Assembly: GCA_035578905.1 (NCBI GenBank)
Contig: JAQJVL010000322.1
Location: 551,798-615,797 of the forward strand
Source: Stictocephala bisonia
Lineage: Eukaryota; Arthropoda; Insecta; Hemiptera; Membracidae
Direction of reading: 5' to 3'
Length of the DNA stretch: 64,000 nt
Both the position numbers and the translations under genes were made by a program. Under the pieces are notes generated by a model. The model was not told the DNA's origin. It did not search any database and saw only the letters and a program-made list of their open reading frames with translations. Below, in pieces: positions 12,492 through 26,010 of this stretch; the stretch's first letter is position 1; the number at the start of each line of letters is the position of its first letter.

Positions 12492-13210
12492 CACGTTGAC
12501 TGCTATACATGTTAGACCTATACCACGTCTATATCTGAAAGTTAAAAACAAAAAAACTACTCAGCATTAGTGTTTTCAGATGCTAATTTGAGATCAGGAA
12601 GTCGGTGGGGATGGTTTATTGTTCATTCCCTGTCAGTAAAAATCCATGGGGTCGGATCCGGGTCGTCAGCTCCTGGGGATGCGCCAAGAAGGCAAATGTA
12701 TGGCAACATTTTCAAAATGCATCCAAACAATGTCACAAACACTTTATATTTCACTAAAAACTAATTGTTATATATTTACAATATTTACAACGCCATCCAA
12801 TAATATTTGTTCCTGTTTCCGGTCACTTCCAAGGTCATCATCACTTTCATTACGATCAGCCCATTTTTATTTAAATTAACACTATTACTTCACTAAATGA
12901 TAATAAGCTATATAAAACACTAATAAAAATAAACTATATACAAATATAATATAAGCAACTACTCACTAAATACTATAAAAACAATAACGTGTATAAGAAA
13001 ACTCAAAAAATCGCTAGGCGGAAACGACGAACACAAAAATATAGCACGTGTTGCACTGAAGGAGCAGGCGACATACAGTCCTCCCTCCCCAAGAGCTGAG
13101 CTCACACTGCCTAGTATAAGAGAACATTGCAGCGCGACACGGATCCGGGGCACGCGCACTCGGCGCTCGGCCACGCGGGACCCGGAACCGGGTCGTCAGC
13201 ACTCAACGTG
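12492..13210. mobile_element. 719-bp non-autonomous TTAA (piggyBac-like) element
   Basis: Flanked by TTAA at 12488-12491 and 13211-13214. The ends are imperfect inverted repeats: cacgttgactgct at the left and agcactcaacgtg at the right. Other array units read straight through this site (ctttttaagggtg), giving 15 empty sites. The interior is GC-richer than its surroundings near 13030-13200 and has no transposase. Terminal sequence starting CACGTTGA next to TTAA is known from piggyBac-like families. Confidence 0.85.
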
Positions 13211-13332
13211 TTAAGGGTGAAATTATACCATGGCTTGAAGGAAGAAAGGTCAGACTCATGTCATGCCTAGAAAGGGATAAGTACTATCAGATAATGTATT
13301 TAATAAAACTGATTTCATTTATGTGTGTTTAG

Positions 13333-13431
13333 ATTATAACTGACTTTGATGACAAAGACACTGTTAAATTGGATTTAAAACGCTTAAAAGAGGAAGATAG
13401 CTGTGTTGAAGAGAAACCAATATTAAAAAAG
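13333..13431 (+). CDS. Exon B1 (array unit 1)
   Basis: The 99-bp phase-0 exon lies between the acceptor ttatgtgtgtttag and donor gtaaac. It codes 33 residues starting IITDFDDKDTVK, containing KRLKEEDSC and ending EEKPILKK. Position 11 uses GTT. The reading frame continues about 70 codons into the intron, but the paralogues A2, B' and C stop matching at the donor, which marks the true exon end. Confidence 0.65.
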
Positions 13432-14231
13432 GTAAACTTTAAGTATATATTAATGAGTTTTAAAAAAATATTTATAATTTTACGTTTATCAATAACAAAT
13501 TTTTACCTAAAGTTACAGTATTATTTTACTTTATACTACAATAAAAGTAAAAAGTATTATTTTACGTTTTATTATAATAAATGCTTGAAAGCATCAAAAT
13601 TTACTAAATGTCATCAGGGTAGAAATATTTATGACATTATTTATTAACTAAAAAATTTACTGTATTTTTTTGGACAAATGACTGATGTAAGGTTGAAATA
13701 AAGGTAACCATGTGATTATCATTATGCCACCTCACCCAAACTGTCTGTATGATATCTTGTCGAAAGTGGTTGCATGATTTTGAGCATTAAGTGTAGCATT
13801 CAGATTATGAGGCATTCAATTTGTGAGTTTATTGAATCTCTACAACCACTTGGAGTGGTTTGTGAAAGTGGAGTGGCTTAGTCACTGTGAGTATGTTTAT
13901 TGCCCAATTTTACTTTGGGCATCAAATTGTGTGCTAATGTTTAGAGAAGTGTTGGCACTGTATGACCAGCCTCTATTTAATATGTAGTTATAGAGTACGC
14001 AAGCCTAAGGATGGTTGGTCGCTGCTGATTAGATGAAAATCAAATTGTACTTGGCGGTTTGTTCTATGACTGCCCCCTTCCATATCTATAACATATGCTT
14101 GCTGACTTTTTAAGGATGAAATTATACCATGGCTTGAAGGAAGAAAGGTCAGACTCATGTCATGCCTAGAAAGGGATAAGTACTATCAGATAATGTATTT
14201 AATAAAACTGATTTCATTTATGTGTGTTTAG

Positions 14232-14330
14232 ATTATAACTGACTTTGATGACAAAGACACTGTTAAATTGGATTTAAAACGCTTAAAAGAGGAAGATAGC
14301 TGTGTTGAAGAGAAACCAATATTAAAAAAG
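14232..14330 (+). CDS. Exon B2 (array unit 2)
   Basis: Same acceptor, donor and 33-residue product as unit 1. Position 11 uses GTT. The following intron shares the 'ttacctacag' variant with unit 16. Confidence 0.65.
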
Positions 14331-15130
14331 GTAAACTTTAATTATATATTAATGAGTTTAAAAAAAATATTTATAATTTTACGTTTATCAATAACAAATT
14401 TTTACCTACAGTTACAGTATTATTTTACTTTATACTACAATAAAAGTAAAAAGTATTATTTTACGTTTTATTATAATAAATGCTTGAAAGCATCAAAATT
14501 TACTATATGTCATCAGGGTAGAAATATTTATGACATTATTTATTAACTAAAAGATTTACTGTATTTTTTTGGACAAATGACTGATGTAAGGTTGAAATAA
14601 AGGTAACCATGTGATTATCATTATGCCACCTCACCCAAACTGTCTGTATGATATCTTGTCGAAAGTGGTTGCATGATTTTTAGCATTAAGTGTAGCATTC
14701 AGATTATGAGGCATTCAATTTGTGAGTTTATTGAATCTCTACAACCACTTGGAGTGGTTTGTGAAAGTGGAGTGGCTTAGTCACTGTGAGTATGTTTATT
14801 GCCCAATTTTACTTTGGGCATCAAATTGTGTGCTAATGTTTAGAGAAGTGTTGGCACTATATGACCAGCCTCTATTTAATATGTAGTTATAGAGTACGCA
14901 AGCCTAATGATGGTTGGTCGCTGCTGATTAGATGAAAATCAAATTGTACTTGGCGGTTTGTTCTATGACTGCCCCCTTCCATATCTATAACATATGCTTG
15001 CTGACTTTTTAAGGGTGAAATTATACCATAGCTTGAAGGAAGAAAGGTCAGACTCATGTCATGCCTAGAAAGGGATAAGTACTATCAGATAATGTATTTA
15101 ATAAAACTGATTTCATTTATGTGTGTTTAG

Positions 15131-15229
15131 ATTATAACTGACTTTGATGACAAAGACACTGTAAAATTGGATTTAAAACGCTTAAAAGAGGAAGATAGCT
15201 GTGTTGAAGAGAAACCAATATTAAAAAAG
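15131..15229 (+). CDS. Exon B3 (array unit 3)
   Basis: Identical product to unit 1. The valine-11 codon is GTA, a synonymous marker shared with units 4-7, 9, 10, 15 and 16. Confidence 0.65.
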
Positions 15230-16030
15230 GTAAACTTTAATTATATATTAATGAGTTTTAAAAAAATATTTATAATTTTACGTTTATCAATAACAAATTT
15301 TTACCTAAAGTTACAGTATTATTTTACTTTATACTACAATAAAAGTAAAAAGTATTATTTTACGTTTTATTATAATAAATGTTTGAAAGCATCAAAATTT
15401 ACTATATGTCATCAGGGAAGAAATATTTATGACATTATTTATTAACTAAAAAATTTACTGTATTTTTTTTGGACAAATGATTGATGTAAGGTTGAAATAA
15501 AGGTAACCATGTGATTATCATTATGCCACCTCACCCAAACTGTCTGTATGATATCTTGTCGAAAGTGGTTGCATGATTTTGAGCATTAAGTGTAGCATTC
15601 AGATAATGAGGCATTCAATTTGTGAGTTTATTGAATCTCTACAACCACTTGGAGTGGTTTGTGAAAGTGGAGTGGCTTAGTCACTGTGAGTATGTTTATT
15701 GCCCAATTTTACTTTGGGCATCAAATTGTGTGCTAATGTTTAGAGAAGTGTTGGCACTATATGACCAGCCTCTATTTAATATGTAGTTATAGAGTACGCA
15801 AGCCTAAGGATGGTTGGTCGCTGCTGATTAGATGAAAATCAAATTGTACTTGGCGGTTTGTTCTATGACTGCCCCCTTCCATATCTATAACATATGCTTG
15901 CTGACTTTTTAAGGGTGAAATTATACCATAGCTTGAAGGAAGAAAGGTCAGACTCATGTCATGCCTAGAAAGGGATAAGTACTATCAGATAATGTATTTA
16001 ATAAAACTGATTTCATTTATGTGTGTTTAG

Positions 16031-16129
16031 ATTATAACTGACTTTGATGACAAAGACACTGTAAAATTGGATTTAAAACGCTTAAAAGAGGAAGATAGCT
16101 GTGTTGAAGAGAAACCAATATTAAAAAAG
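16031..16129 (+). CDS. Exon B4 (array unit 4)
   Basis: Identical product, GTA marker. A short deletion in the following intron (near 16245) makes this the only 892-bp unit. Confidence 0.65.
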
Positions 16130-16922
16130 GTAAACTTTAATTATATATTAATGAGTTTTAAAAAAATATTTATAATTTTACGTTTATCAATAACAAATTT
16201 TTACCTAAAGTTACAGTATTATTTTACTTTATACTACAATAAAAGTATTATGTTACGTTTTATTATAATAAATGTTTGAAAGCATCAAAATTTACTATAT
16301 GTCATCAGGGAAGAAATATTTATGACATTATTTATTAACTAAAAAATTTACTGTATTTTTTTGGACAAATGACTGATGTAAGGTTGAAATAAAGGTAACC
16401 ATGTGATTATCATTATGCCACCTCACCCAAACTGTCTGTATGATATCTTGTCGAAATTGGTTGCATGATTTTGAGCATTAAGTGTAGCATTCAGATTATG
16501 AGGCATTCAATTTGTGAGTTTATTGAATCTCTACAACCACTTGGAGTGGTTTGTGAAAGTGGAGTGGCTTAGTCACTGTGAGTATGTTTAATGCCCAATT
16601 TTACTTTGGGCATCAAATTGTGTGCTAATGTTTAGAGAAGTGTTGGCACTATATGACCAGCCTCTATTTAATATGTAGTTATAGAGTACGCAAGCCTAAG
16701 GATGGTTGGTCGCTGCTGATTAGATGAAAATCAAATTTTACTTGGCGGTTTGTTCTATGACTGCCCCCTTCCATATCTATAACATATGCTTGCTGACTTT
16801 TTAAGGGTGAAATTATACCATGGCTTGAAGGAAGAAAGGTCAGACTCATGTCATGCCTAGAAAGGGATAAGTACTATCAGATAATGTATTTAATAAAACT
16901 GATTTCATTTATGTGTGTTTAG

Positions 16923-17021
16923 ATTATAACTGACTTTGATGACAAAGACACTGTAAAATTGGATTTAAAACGCTTAAAAGAGGAAGATAGCTGTGTTGAA
17001 GAGAAACCAATATTAAAAAAG
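16923..17021 (+). CDS. Exon B5 (array unit 5)
   Basis: Identical product, GTA marker. The intron carries 'catcacacaagaa' near 17205 and the 'ggcaattaatt' variant shared with units 11, 12, 13 and 15. Confidence 0.65.
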
Positions 17022-17821
17022 GTAAACTTTAATTATATAATAATGAGTTTTAAAAAAATATTTATAATTTTACGTTTATCAATAACAAATTTTTACCTAA
17101 AGTTACAGTATTATTTTACTTTATACTACAATAAAAGTAAAAAGTATTATTTTACGTTTTATTATAATAAATGCTTGAAAGCATCAAAATTTACTATATG
17201 TCATCACACAAGAAATATTTATGACATTATATATTAACTAAAAAATTTACTGTATTTTTTTGGACAAATGACTGATGTAAGGTTGAAATAAAGGTAACCA
17301 TGTGATTATCATTATGCCACCTCACCCAAACTGTCTGTATGATATCTTGTCGAAAGTGGTTGCATGATTTTGAGCATTAAGTGTAGCATTCAGATTATGA
17401 GGCAATTAATTTGTGAGTTTATTGAATCTCTACAACCACTTGGAGTAGTTTGTGAAAGTGGAGTGGCTTAGTCACTGTGAGTATGTTTATTGCCAAATTT
17501 TACTTTAGGCATCAAATTGTGTGCTAATGTTTAGAGAAGTGTTGGCACTATATGACCAGCCTCTATTTAATATGTAGTTATAGAGTACGCAAGCCTAAGG
17601 ATGGTTGGTCGCTGCTGATTAGATGAAAATCAAATTGTACTTGGCGGTTTGTTCTATGACTGCCCCCTTCCATATCTATAACATATGCTTGCTGACTTTT
17701 TAAGGGTGAAATTATACCATGGCTTGAAGGAAGAAAGGTCAGACTCATGTCATGCCTAGAAAGGGATAAGTACTATCAGATAATGTATTTAATAAAACTG
17801 ATTTCATTTATGTGTGTTTAG

Positions 17822-17920
17822 ATTATAACTGACTTTGATGACAAAGACACTGTAAAATTGGATTTAAAACGCTTAAAAGAGGAAGATAGCTGTGTTGAAG
17901 AGAAACCAATATTAAAAAAG
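17822..17920 (+). CDS. Exon B6 (array unit 6)
   Basis: Identical product, GTA marker. The unit has one extra C near 18511 ('tcgcctgctg'). Confidence 0.65.
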
Positions 17921-18721
17921 GTAAACTTTAATTATATAATAATGAGTTTTAAAAAAATATTTATAATTTTACGTTTATCAATAACAAATTTTTACCTAAA
18001 GTTACAGTATTATTTTACTTTATACTACAATAAAAGTAAAAAGTATTATTTTACGTTTTATTATAATAAATGTTTGAAAGCATCAAAATTTACTATATGT
18101 CATCAGGGAAGAAATATTTATGACATTATTTATTAACTAAAAAATTTACTGTATTTTTTTGGACAAATGACTGATGTAAGGTTGAAATAAAGGTAACCAT
18201 GTGATTATCATTATGCCACCTCACCCAAACTGTCTGTATGATATCTTGTCGAAAGTGGTTGCATGATTTTGAGCATTAAGTGTAGCATTCAGATTATGAG
18301 GCATTCAATTTGTGAGTTTATTGAATCTCTACAACCACTTGGAGTGGTTTGTGAAAGTGGAGTGGCTTAGTCACTGTGAGTATGTTTATTGCCCAATTTT
18401 ACTTTAGGCATCAAATTGTGTGCTAATGTTTAGAGAAGTGTTGGCACTATATGACCAGCCTCTATTTAATATGTAGTTATAGAGTACGCAAGCCTAAGGA
18501 TGGTTGGTCGCCTGCTGATTAGATGAAAATCAAATTGTACTTGGCGGTTTGTTCTATGACTGCCCCCTTCCATATCTATAACATATGCTTGCTGACTTTT
18601 TAAGGGTGAAATTATACCATGGCTTGAAGGAAGAAAGGTCAGACTCATGTCATGCCTAGAAAGGGATAAGTACTATCAGATAATGTATTTAATAAAACTG
18701 ATTTCATTTATGTGTGTTTAG

Positions 18722-18820
18722 ATTATAACTGACTTTGATGACAAAGACACTGTAAAATTGGATTTAAAACGCTTAAAAGAGGAAGATAGCTGTGTTGAAG
18801 AGAAACCAATATTAAAAAAG
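18722..18820 (+). CDS. Exon B7 (array unit 7)
   Basis: Identical product, GTA marker. The intron has a small deletion near 18938 and the 'ataatgagg' plus 'tcttcaacc' variants that recur in unit 9. Confidence 0.65.
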
Positions 18821-19619
18821 GTAAACTTTAATTATATATTAATGAGTTTTAAAAAAATATTTATAATTTTACGTTTATCAATAACAAATTTTTACCTAAA
18901 GTTACAGTATTATTTTACTTTATACTACAATAAAAGTAAAAGTATTATTTTACGTTTTATTATAATAAATGTTTGAAAGCATCAAAATTTACTATATGTC
19001 ATCAGGGAAGAAATATTTATGACATTATTTATTAACTAAAAAATTTACTGTATTTTTTTGGACAAATGACTGATGTAAGGTTGAAATAAAGGTAACCATG
19101 TGATTATCATTATGCCACCTCACCCAAACTGTCTGTATGATATCTTGTCGAAAGTGGTTGCATGATTTTGAGCATTAAGTGTAGCATTCAGATAATGAGG
19201 CATTCAATTTGTGAGTTTATTGAATCTCTTCAACCATTTGGAGTGGTTTGTGAAAGTGGAGTGGCTTAGTCACTGTGAGTATGTTTATTGCCCAATTTTA
19301 CTTTGGGCATCAAATTGTGTGCTAATGTTTAGAGAAGTGTTGGCACTATATGACCAGCCTCTATTTAATATGTAGTTATAGAGTACGCAAGCCTAATGAT
19401 GGTTGGTCGCTGCTGATTAGATGAAAATCAAATTGTACTTGGCGGTTTGTTCTATGACTGCCCTCTTCCATATCTATAACATATGCTTGCTGACTTTTTA
19501 AGGATGAAATTATACCATGGCTTGAAGGAAGAAAGGTCAGACTCATGTCATGCCTAGAAAGGGATAAGTACTATCAGATAATGTATTTAATAAAACTGAT
19601 TTCATTTATGTGTGTTTAG

Positions 19620-19718
19620 ATTATAACTGACTTTGATGACAAAGACACTGTTAAATTGGATTTAAAACGCTTAAAAGAGGAAGATAGCTGTGTTGAAGAG
19701 AAACCAATATTAAAAAAG
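19620..19718 (+). CDS. Exon B8 (array unit 8)
   Basis: Identical product, GTT marker. The intron variants 'caaattgttacc' and 'acagtagta' (shared with units 10 and 14) close the read-through frame, which confirms that the exon, not the longer frame, is the conserved unit. Confidence 0.65.
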
Positions 19719-20518
19719 GTAAACTTTAATTATATATTAATGAGTTTTAAAAAAATATTTATAATTTTACGTTTATCAATAACAAATTGTTACCTAAAGT
19801 TACAGTAGTATTTTACTTTATACTACAATAAAAGTAAAAAGTATTATTTTACGTTTTATTATAATAAATGTTTGAAAGCATCAAAATTTACTATATGTCA
19901 TCAGGGAAGAAATATTTATGACATTATTTATTAACTAAAAAATTTACTGTATTTTTTTGGACAAATGACTGATGTAAGGTTGAAATAAAGGTAACCATGT
20001 GATTATCATTATGCCACCTCACCCAAACTGTCTGTATGATATCTTGTCGAAAGTGGTTGCATGATTTTGAGCATTAAGTGTAGCATTCAGATTATGAGGC
20101 ATTCAATTTGTGAGTTTATTGAATCTCTACAACCACTTGGCGTGGTTTGTGAAAGTGGAGTGGCTTAGTCACTGTGAGTATGTTTATTGCCCAATTTTAC
20201 TTTAGGCATCAAATTGTGTGCTAATGTTTAGAGAAGTCTTGGCACTATATGACCAGCCTCTATTTAATATGTAGTTATAGAGTACGCAAGCCTAAGGATG
20301 GTTGGTCGCCGCTGATTAGATGAAAATCAAATTGTACTTGGCGGTTTGTTCTATGACTGCCCCCTTCCATATCTATAACATATGCTTGCTGACTTTTTAA
20401 GGGTGAAATTATACCATGGCTTGAAGGAAGAAAGGTCAGACTCATGTCATGCCTAGAAAGGGATAAGTACTATCAGATAATGTATTTAATAAAACTGATT
20501 TCATTTATGTGTGTTTAG

Positions 20519-20617
20519 ATTATAACTGACTTTGATGACAAAGACACTGTAAAATTGGATTTAAAACGCTTAAAAGAGGAAGATAGATTTGTTGAAGAGA
20601 AACCAATATTAAAAAAG
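20519..20617 (+). CDS. Exon B9 (array unit 9), the only copy with replacement changes
   Basis: GTA marker. Codons 23-24 read AGA TTT instead of AGC TGT, so the usual Ser-Cys becomes Arg-Phe and the repeat loses its single cysteine. Splice sites and length are unchanged. Confidence 0.65.
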
Positions 20618-21417
20618 GTAAACTTTAATTATATATTAATGAGTTTTAAAAAAATATTTATAATTTTACGTTTATCAATAACAAATTTTTACCTAAAGTT
20701 ACAGTATTATTTTACTTTATACTACAGTAAAAGTAAAAAGTATTATTTTACGTTTTATTATAATAAATGTTTGAAAGCATCAAAATTTACTATATGTCAT
20801 CAGGGAAGAAATATTTATGACATTATTTATTAACTAAAAAATTTACTGTATTTTTTTGGACAAATGACTGATGTAAGGTTGAAATAAAGGTAACCATGTG
20901 ATTATCATTATGCCACCTCACCCAAACTGTCTGTATGATATCTTGTCGAAAGTGGTTGCATGATTTTGAGCATTAAGTGTAGCATTCAGATAATGAGGCA
21001 TTCAATTTGTGAGTTTATTGAATCTCTTCAACCACTTGGAGTGGTTTGTGAAAGTGGAGTGGCTTAGTCACTGTGAGTATGTTTATTGCCCAATTTTACT
21101 TTGGGCATCAAATTAAGTGCTAATGTTTAGAGAAGTGTTGGCACTATATGACCAGCCTCTATTTAATATGTAGTTATAGAGTACGCAAGCCTAAGGATGG
21201 TTGGTCGCTGCTGATTAGATGAAAATCAAATTGTACTTGGCGGTTTGTTCTATGACTGCCCCCTTCCATATCTATAACATATGCTTGCTGACTTTTTAAG
21301 GATGAAATTATACCATGGCTTGAAGGAAGAAAGGTCAGACTCATGTCATGCCTAGAAATGGATAAGTACTATCAGATAATGTATTTAATAAAACTGATTT
21401 CATTTATGTGTGTTTAG

Positions 21418-21516
21418 ATTATAACTGACTTTGATGACAAAGACACTGTAAAATTGGATTTAAAACGCTTAAAAGAGGAAGATAGCTGTGTTGAAGAGAA
21501 ACCAATATTAAAAAAG
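21418..21516 (+). CDS. Exon B10 (array unit 10)
   Basis: Identical product, GTA marker. It shares the intron variants 'caaattgttacc', 'acagtagta' and 'actttaggc' with unit 8, part of a two-unit higher-order pattern. Confidence 0.65.
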
Positions 21517-22316
21517 GTAAACTTTAATTATATATTAATGAGTTTTAAAAAAATATTTATAATTTTACGTTTATCAATAACAAATTGTTACCTAAAGTTA
21601 CAGTAGTATTTTACTTTATACTACAATAAAAGTAAAAAGTATTATTTTACGTTTTATTATAATAAATGTTTGAAAGCATCAAAATTTACTATATGTCATC
21701 AGGGAAGAAATATTTATGACATTATTTATTAACTAAAAAATTTACTGTATTTTTTTGGACAAATGACTGATGTAAGGTTGAAATAAAGGTAACCATGTGA
21801 TTATCATTATGCCACCTCACCCAAACTGTCTGTATGATATCTTGTCGAAAGTGGTTGCATGATTTTGAGCATTAAATGTAGCATTCAGATAATGAGGCAT
21901 TCAATTTGTGAGTTTATTGAATCTCTACAACCACTTGGAGTGGTTTGTGAAAGTGGAGTGGCGTAGTCACTGTGAGTATGTTTATTGCCCAATTTTACTT
22001 TAGGCATCAAATTGTGTGCTAATGTTTAGAGAAGTGTTGGAACTATATGACCAGCCTCTATTTAATATGTAGTTATAGAGTACGCAAGCCTAAGGATGGT
22101 TGGTCGCTGCTGATTAGATGAAAATCAAATTGTACTTGGCGGTTTGTTCTATGACTGCCCCCTTCCATATCTATAACATATGCTTGCTGACTTTTTAAGG
22201 GTGAAATTATACCATAGCTTGAAGGAAGAAAGGTCAGACTCATGTCATGCCTAGAAAGGGATAAGTACTATCAGATAATGTATTTAATATAACTGATTTC
22301 ATTTATGTGTGTTTAG

Positions 22317-22415
22317 ATAATAACTGACTTTGATGACAAAGACACTGTTAAATTGGATTTAAAACGCTTAAAAGAGGAAGATAGCTGTGTTGAAGAGAAA
22401 CCAATATTAAAAAAG
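22317..22415 (+). CDS. Exon B11 (array unit 11)
   Basis: Identical product. The first codon is ATA instead of ATT (still Ile), GTT marker. Confidence 0.65.
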
Positions 22416-23215
22416 GTAAACTTTAATTATATATTAATGAGTTTTAAAAAAATATTTATAATTTTACGTTTATCAATAACAAATTTTTACCTAAAGTTAC
22501 AGTATTATTTTACTTTATACTACAATAAAAGTAAAAAGTATTATTTTACGTTTTATTATAATAAATGTTTGAAAGCATCAAAATTTACTATATGTCATCA
22601 GGGAAGAAATATTTATGACATTATTTATTAACTAAAAAATTTACTGTATTTTTTTGGACAAATGACTGATGTAAGGTTGAAATAAAGGTAACCATGTGAT
22701 TATCATTATGCCACCTCACCCAAACTGTCTGTATGATATCTTGTCGAAAGTGGTTGCATGATTTTGAGCATTAAGTGTAGCATTCAGATTATGAGGCAAT
22801 TAATTTGTGAGTTTATTGAATCTCTACAATCACTTGGAGTGGTTTGTAAAAGTGGAGTGGCTTAGTCACTGTGAGTATGTTTATTGCCCAATTTTACTTT
22901 AGGCATCAAATTGTGTGCTAATGTTTAGAGAAGTGTTGGCACTATATGACCAGCCTCTATTTAATATGTAGTTATAGAGTACGCAAGCCTAAGGATGGTT
23001 GGTCGCTGCTGATTAGATGAAAATCAAATTGTACTTGGCGGTTTGTTCTATGACTGCCCCCTTCCATATCTATAACATATGCTTGCTGACTTTTTAAGGG
23101 TGAAATTATACCATAGCTTGAAGGAAGAAAGGTCAGACTCATGTCATGCCTAGAAAGGGATAAGTACTATCAGATAATGTATTTAATAAAACTGATTTCA
23201 TTTATGTGTGTTTAG

Positions 23216-23314
23216 ATTATAACTGACTTTGATGACAAAGACACTGTTAAATTGGATTTAAAACGCTTAAAAGAGGAAGATAGCTGTGTTGAAGAGAAAC
23301 CAATATTAAAAAAG
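23216..23314 (+). CDS. Exon B12 (array unit 12)
   Basis: Identical product, GTT marker. The intron A-run near 23346 is altered and the unit is one base shorter. Confidence 0.65.
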
Positions 23315-24113
23315 GTAAACTTTAATTATATATTAATGAGTTTTAAAAAAAATTTATAATTTTACGTTTATCAATAACAAATTTTTACCTAAAGTTACAG
23401 TATTATTTTACTTTATACTACAATAAAAGTAAAAAGTATTATTTTACGTTTTATTATAATAAATGTTTGAAAGCATCAAAATTTACTATATGTCATCAGG
23501 GAAGAAATATTTATGACATTATTTATTAACTAAAAAATTTACTGTATTTTTTTGGACAAATGACTGATGTAAGGTTGAAATAAAGGTAACCATGTGATTA
23601 TCATTATGCCACCTCACCCAAACTGTCTGTATGATATCTTGTCGAAAGTGGTTGCATGATTTTGAGCATTAAGTGTAGCATTCAGATTATGAGGCAATTA
23701 ATTTGTGAGTTTATTGAATCTCTACAACCACTTGGAGTGGTTTGTGAAAGTGGAGTGGCTTAGTCACTGTGAGTATGTTTATTGCCCAATTTTACTTTAG
23801 GCATCAAATTGTGTGCTAATGTTTAGAGAAGTGTTGGCACTATATGACCAGCCTCTATTTAATATGTAGTTATAGAGTACGCAAGCCTAAGGATGGTTGG
23901 TCGCTGCTGATTAGATGAAAATCAAATTGTACTTGGCGGTTTGTTCTATGACTGCCCCCTTCCATATCTATAACATATGCTTGCTGACTTTTTAAGGGTG
24001 AAATTATACCATAGCTTGAAGGAAGAAAGGTCAGACTCATGTCATGCCTAGAAAGGGATAAGTACTATCAGATAATGTATTTAATAAAACTGATTTCATT
24101 TATGTGTGTTTAG

Positions 24114-24212
24114 ATTATAACTGACTTTGATGACAAAGACACTGTTAAATTGGATTTAAAACGCTTAAAAGAGGAAGATAGCTGTGTTGAAGAGAAACCA
24201 ATATTAAAAAAG
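24114..24212 (+). CDS. Exon B13 (array unit 13)
   Basis: Identical product, GTT marker. The unit has a local change 'gcccatgacc' near 24855 where others read 'gcccccttcc'. Confidence 0.65.
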
Positions 24213-25012
24213 GTAAACTTTAATTATATATTAATGAGTTTTAAAAAAATATTTATAATTTTACGTTTATCAATAACAAATTTTTACCTAAAGTTACAGT
24301 ATTATTTTACTTTATACTACAATAAAAGTAAAAAGTATTATTTTACGTTTTATTATAATAAATGCTTGAAAGCATCAAAATTTACTATATGTCATCAGGG
24401 AAGAAATATTTATGACATTATATATTAACTAAAAAATTTACTGTATTTTTTTGGACAAATGACTGATGTAAGGTTGAAATTAAGGTAACCATGTGATTAT
24501 CATTATGCCACTTCACCCAAACTGTCTGTATGATATCTTGTCGAAAGTGGTTGCATGATTTTGAGCATTAAGTGTAGCATTCAGATTATGAGGCAATTAA
24601 TTTGTGAGTTTATTGAATCTCTACAACCACTTGGAGTGGTTTGTGAAAGTGGAGTGGCTTAGTCACTGTGAGTATGTTTATTGCCCAATTTTACTTTGGG
24701 CATCAAATTGTGTGCTAATGTTTAGAGAAGTGTTGGCACTATATGACCAGCCTCTATTTAATATGTAGTTATAGAGTACGCAAGCCTAAGGATGGTTGGT
24801 CGCTGCTGATTAGATGAAAATCAAATTGTACTTGGCGGTTTGTTCTATGACTGCCCATGACCATATCTATAACATATGCTCGCTGACTTTTTAAGGATGA
24901 AATTATACCATGGCTTAAAGGAAGAAAGGTCAGACTCATGTCATGCCTAGAAAGGGATAAGTACTATCAGATAATGTATTTAATAAAACTGATTTCATTT
25001 ATGTGTGTTTAG

Positions 25013-25111
25013 ATTATAACTGACTTTGATGACAAAGACACTGTTAAATTGGATTTAAAACGCTTAAAAGAGGAAGATAGCTGTGTTGAAGAGAAACCAA
25101 TATTAAAAAAG
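25013..25111 (+). CDS. Exon B14 (array unit 14)
   Basis: Identical product, GTT marker. It combines the intron variants of unit 8 ('caaattgttacc') and of unit 9 ('tcttcaacc'), as expected of a recombinant unit. Confidence 0.65.
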
Positions 25112-25911
25112 GTAAACTTTAATTATATATTAATGAGTTTTAAAAAAATATTTATAATTTTACGTTTATCAATAACAAATTGTTACCTAAAGTTACAGTA
25201 GTATTTTACTTTATACTACAATAAAAGTAAAAAGTATTATTTTACGTTTTATTATAATAAATGTTTGAAAGCATCAAAATTTACTATATGTCATCAGGGA
25301 AGAAATATTTATGACATTATTTATTAACTAAAAAATTTACTGTATTTTTTTGGACAAATGACTGATGTAAGGTTGAAATAAAGGTAACCATGTGATTATC
25401 ATTATGCCACCTCACCCAAACTGTCTGTATGATATCTTGTCGAAAGTGGTTGCATGATTTTGAGCATTAAGTGTAGCATTCAGATAATGAGGCATTCAAT
25501 TTGTGAGTTTATTGAATCTCTTCAACCACTTGGAGTGGTTTGTGAAAGTGGAGTGGCTTAGTCACTGTGAGTATGTTTATTGCCCAATTTTACTTTGGGC
25601 ATCAAATTGTGTGCTAATGTTTAGAGAAGTGTTGGCACTATATGACCAGCCTCTATTTAATATGTAGTTATAGAGTACGCAAGCCTAAGGATGGTTGGTC
25701 GCTGCTGATTAGATGAAAATCAAATTGTACTTGGCGGTTTGTTCTATGACTGCCCCCTTCCATATCTATAACATATGCTTGCTGACTTTTTAAGGGTGAA
25801 ATTATACCATAGCTTGAAGGAAGAAAGGTCAGACTCATGTCATGCCTAGAAAGGGATAAGTACTATCAGATAATGTATTTAATAAAACTGATTTCATTTA
25901 TGTGTGTTTAG

Positions 25912-26010
25912 ATTATAACTGACTTTGATGACAAAGACACTGTAAAATTGGATTTAAAACGCTTAAAAGAGGAAGATAGCTGTGTTGAAGAGAAACCAAT
26001 ATTAAAAAAG
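25912..26010 (+). CDS. Exon B15 (array unit 15)
   Basis: Identical product, GTA marker. The intron has 'tactaaaataaaag' near 26114 and 'gaaaaaatgtact'-type small changes. Confidence 0.65.

Noticed and set aside
13369..13647. 92-codon ORFs recurring in most array units
   Set aside because: They begin inside the exon at a TTG and run through the donor site into the intron. Units 4, 7, 8, 10, 12, 14 and 15 break the frame while keeping the exon, so the longer frame is not conserved.
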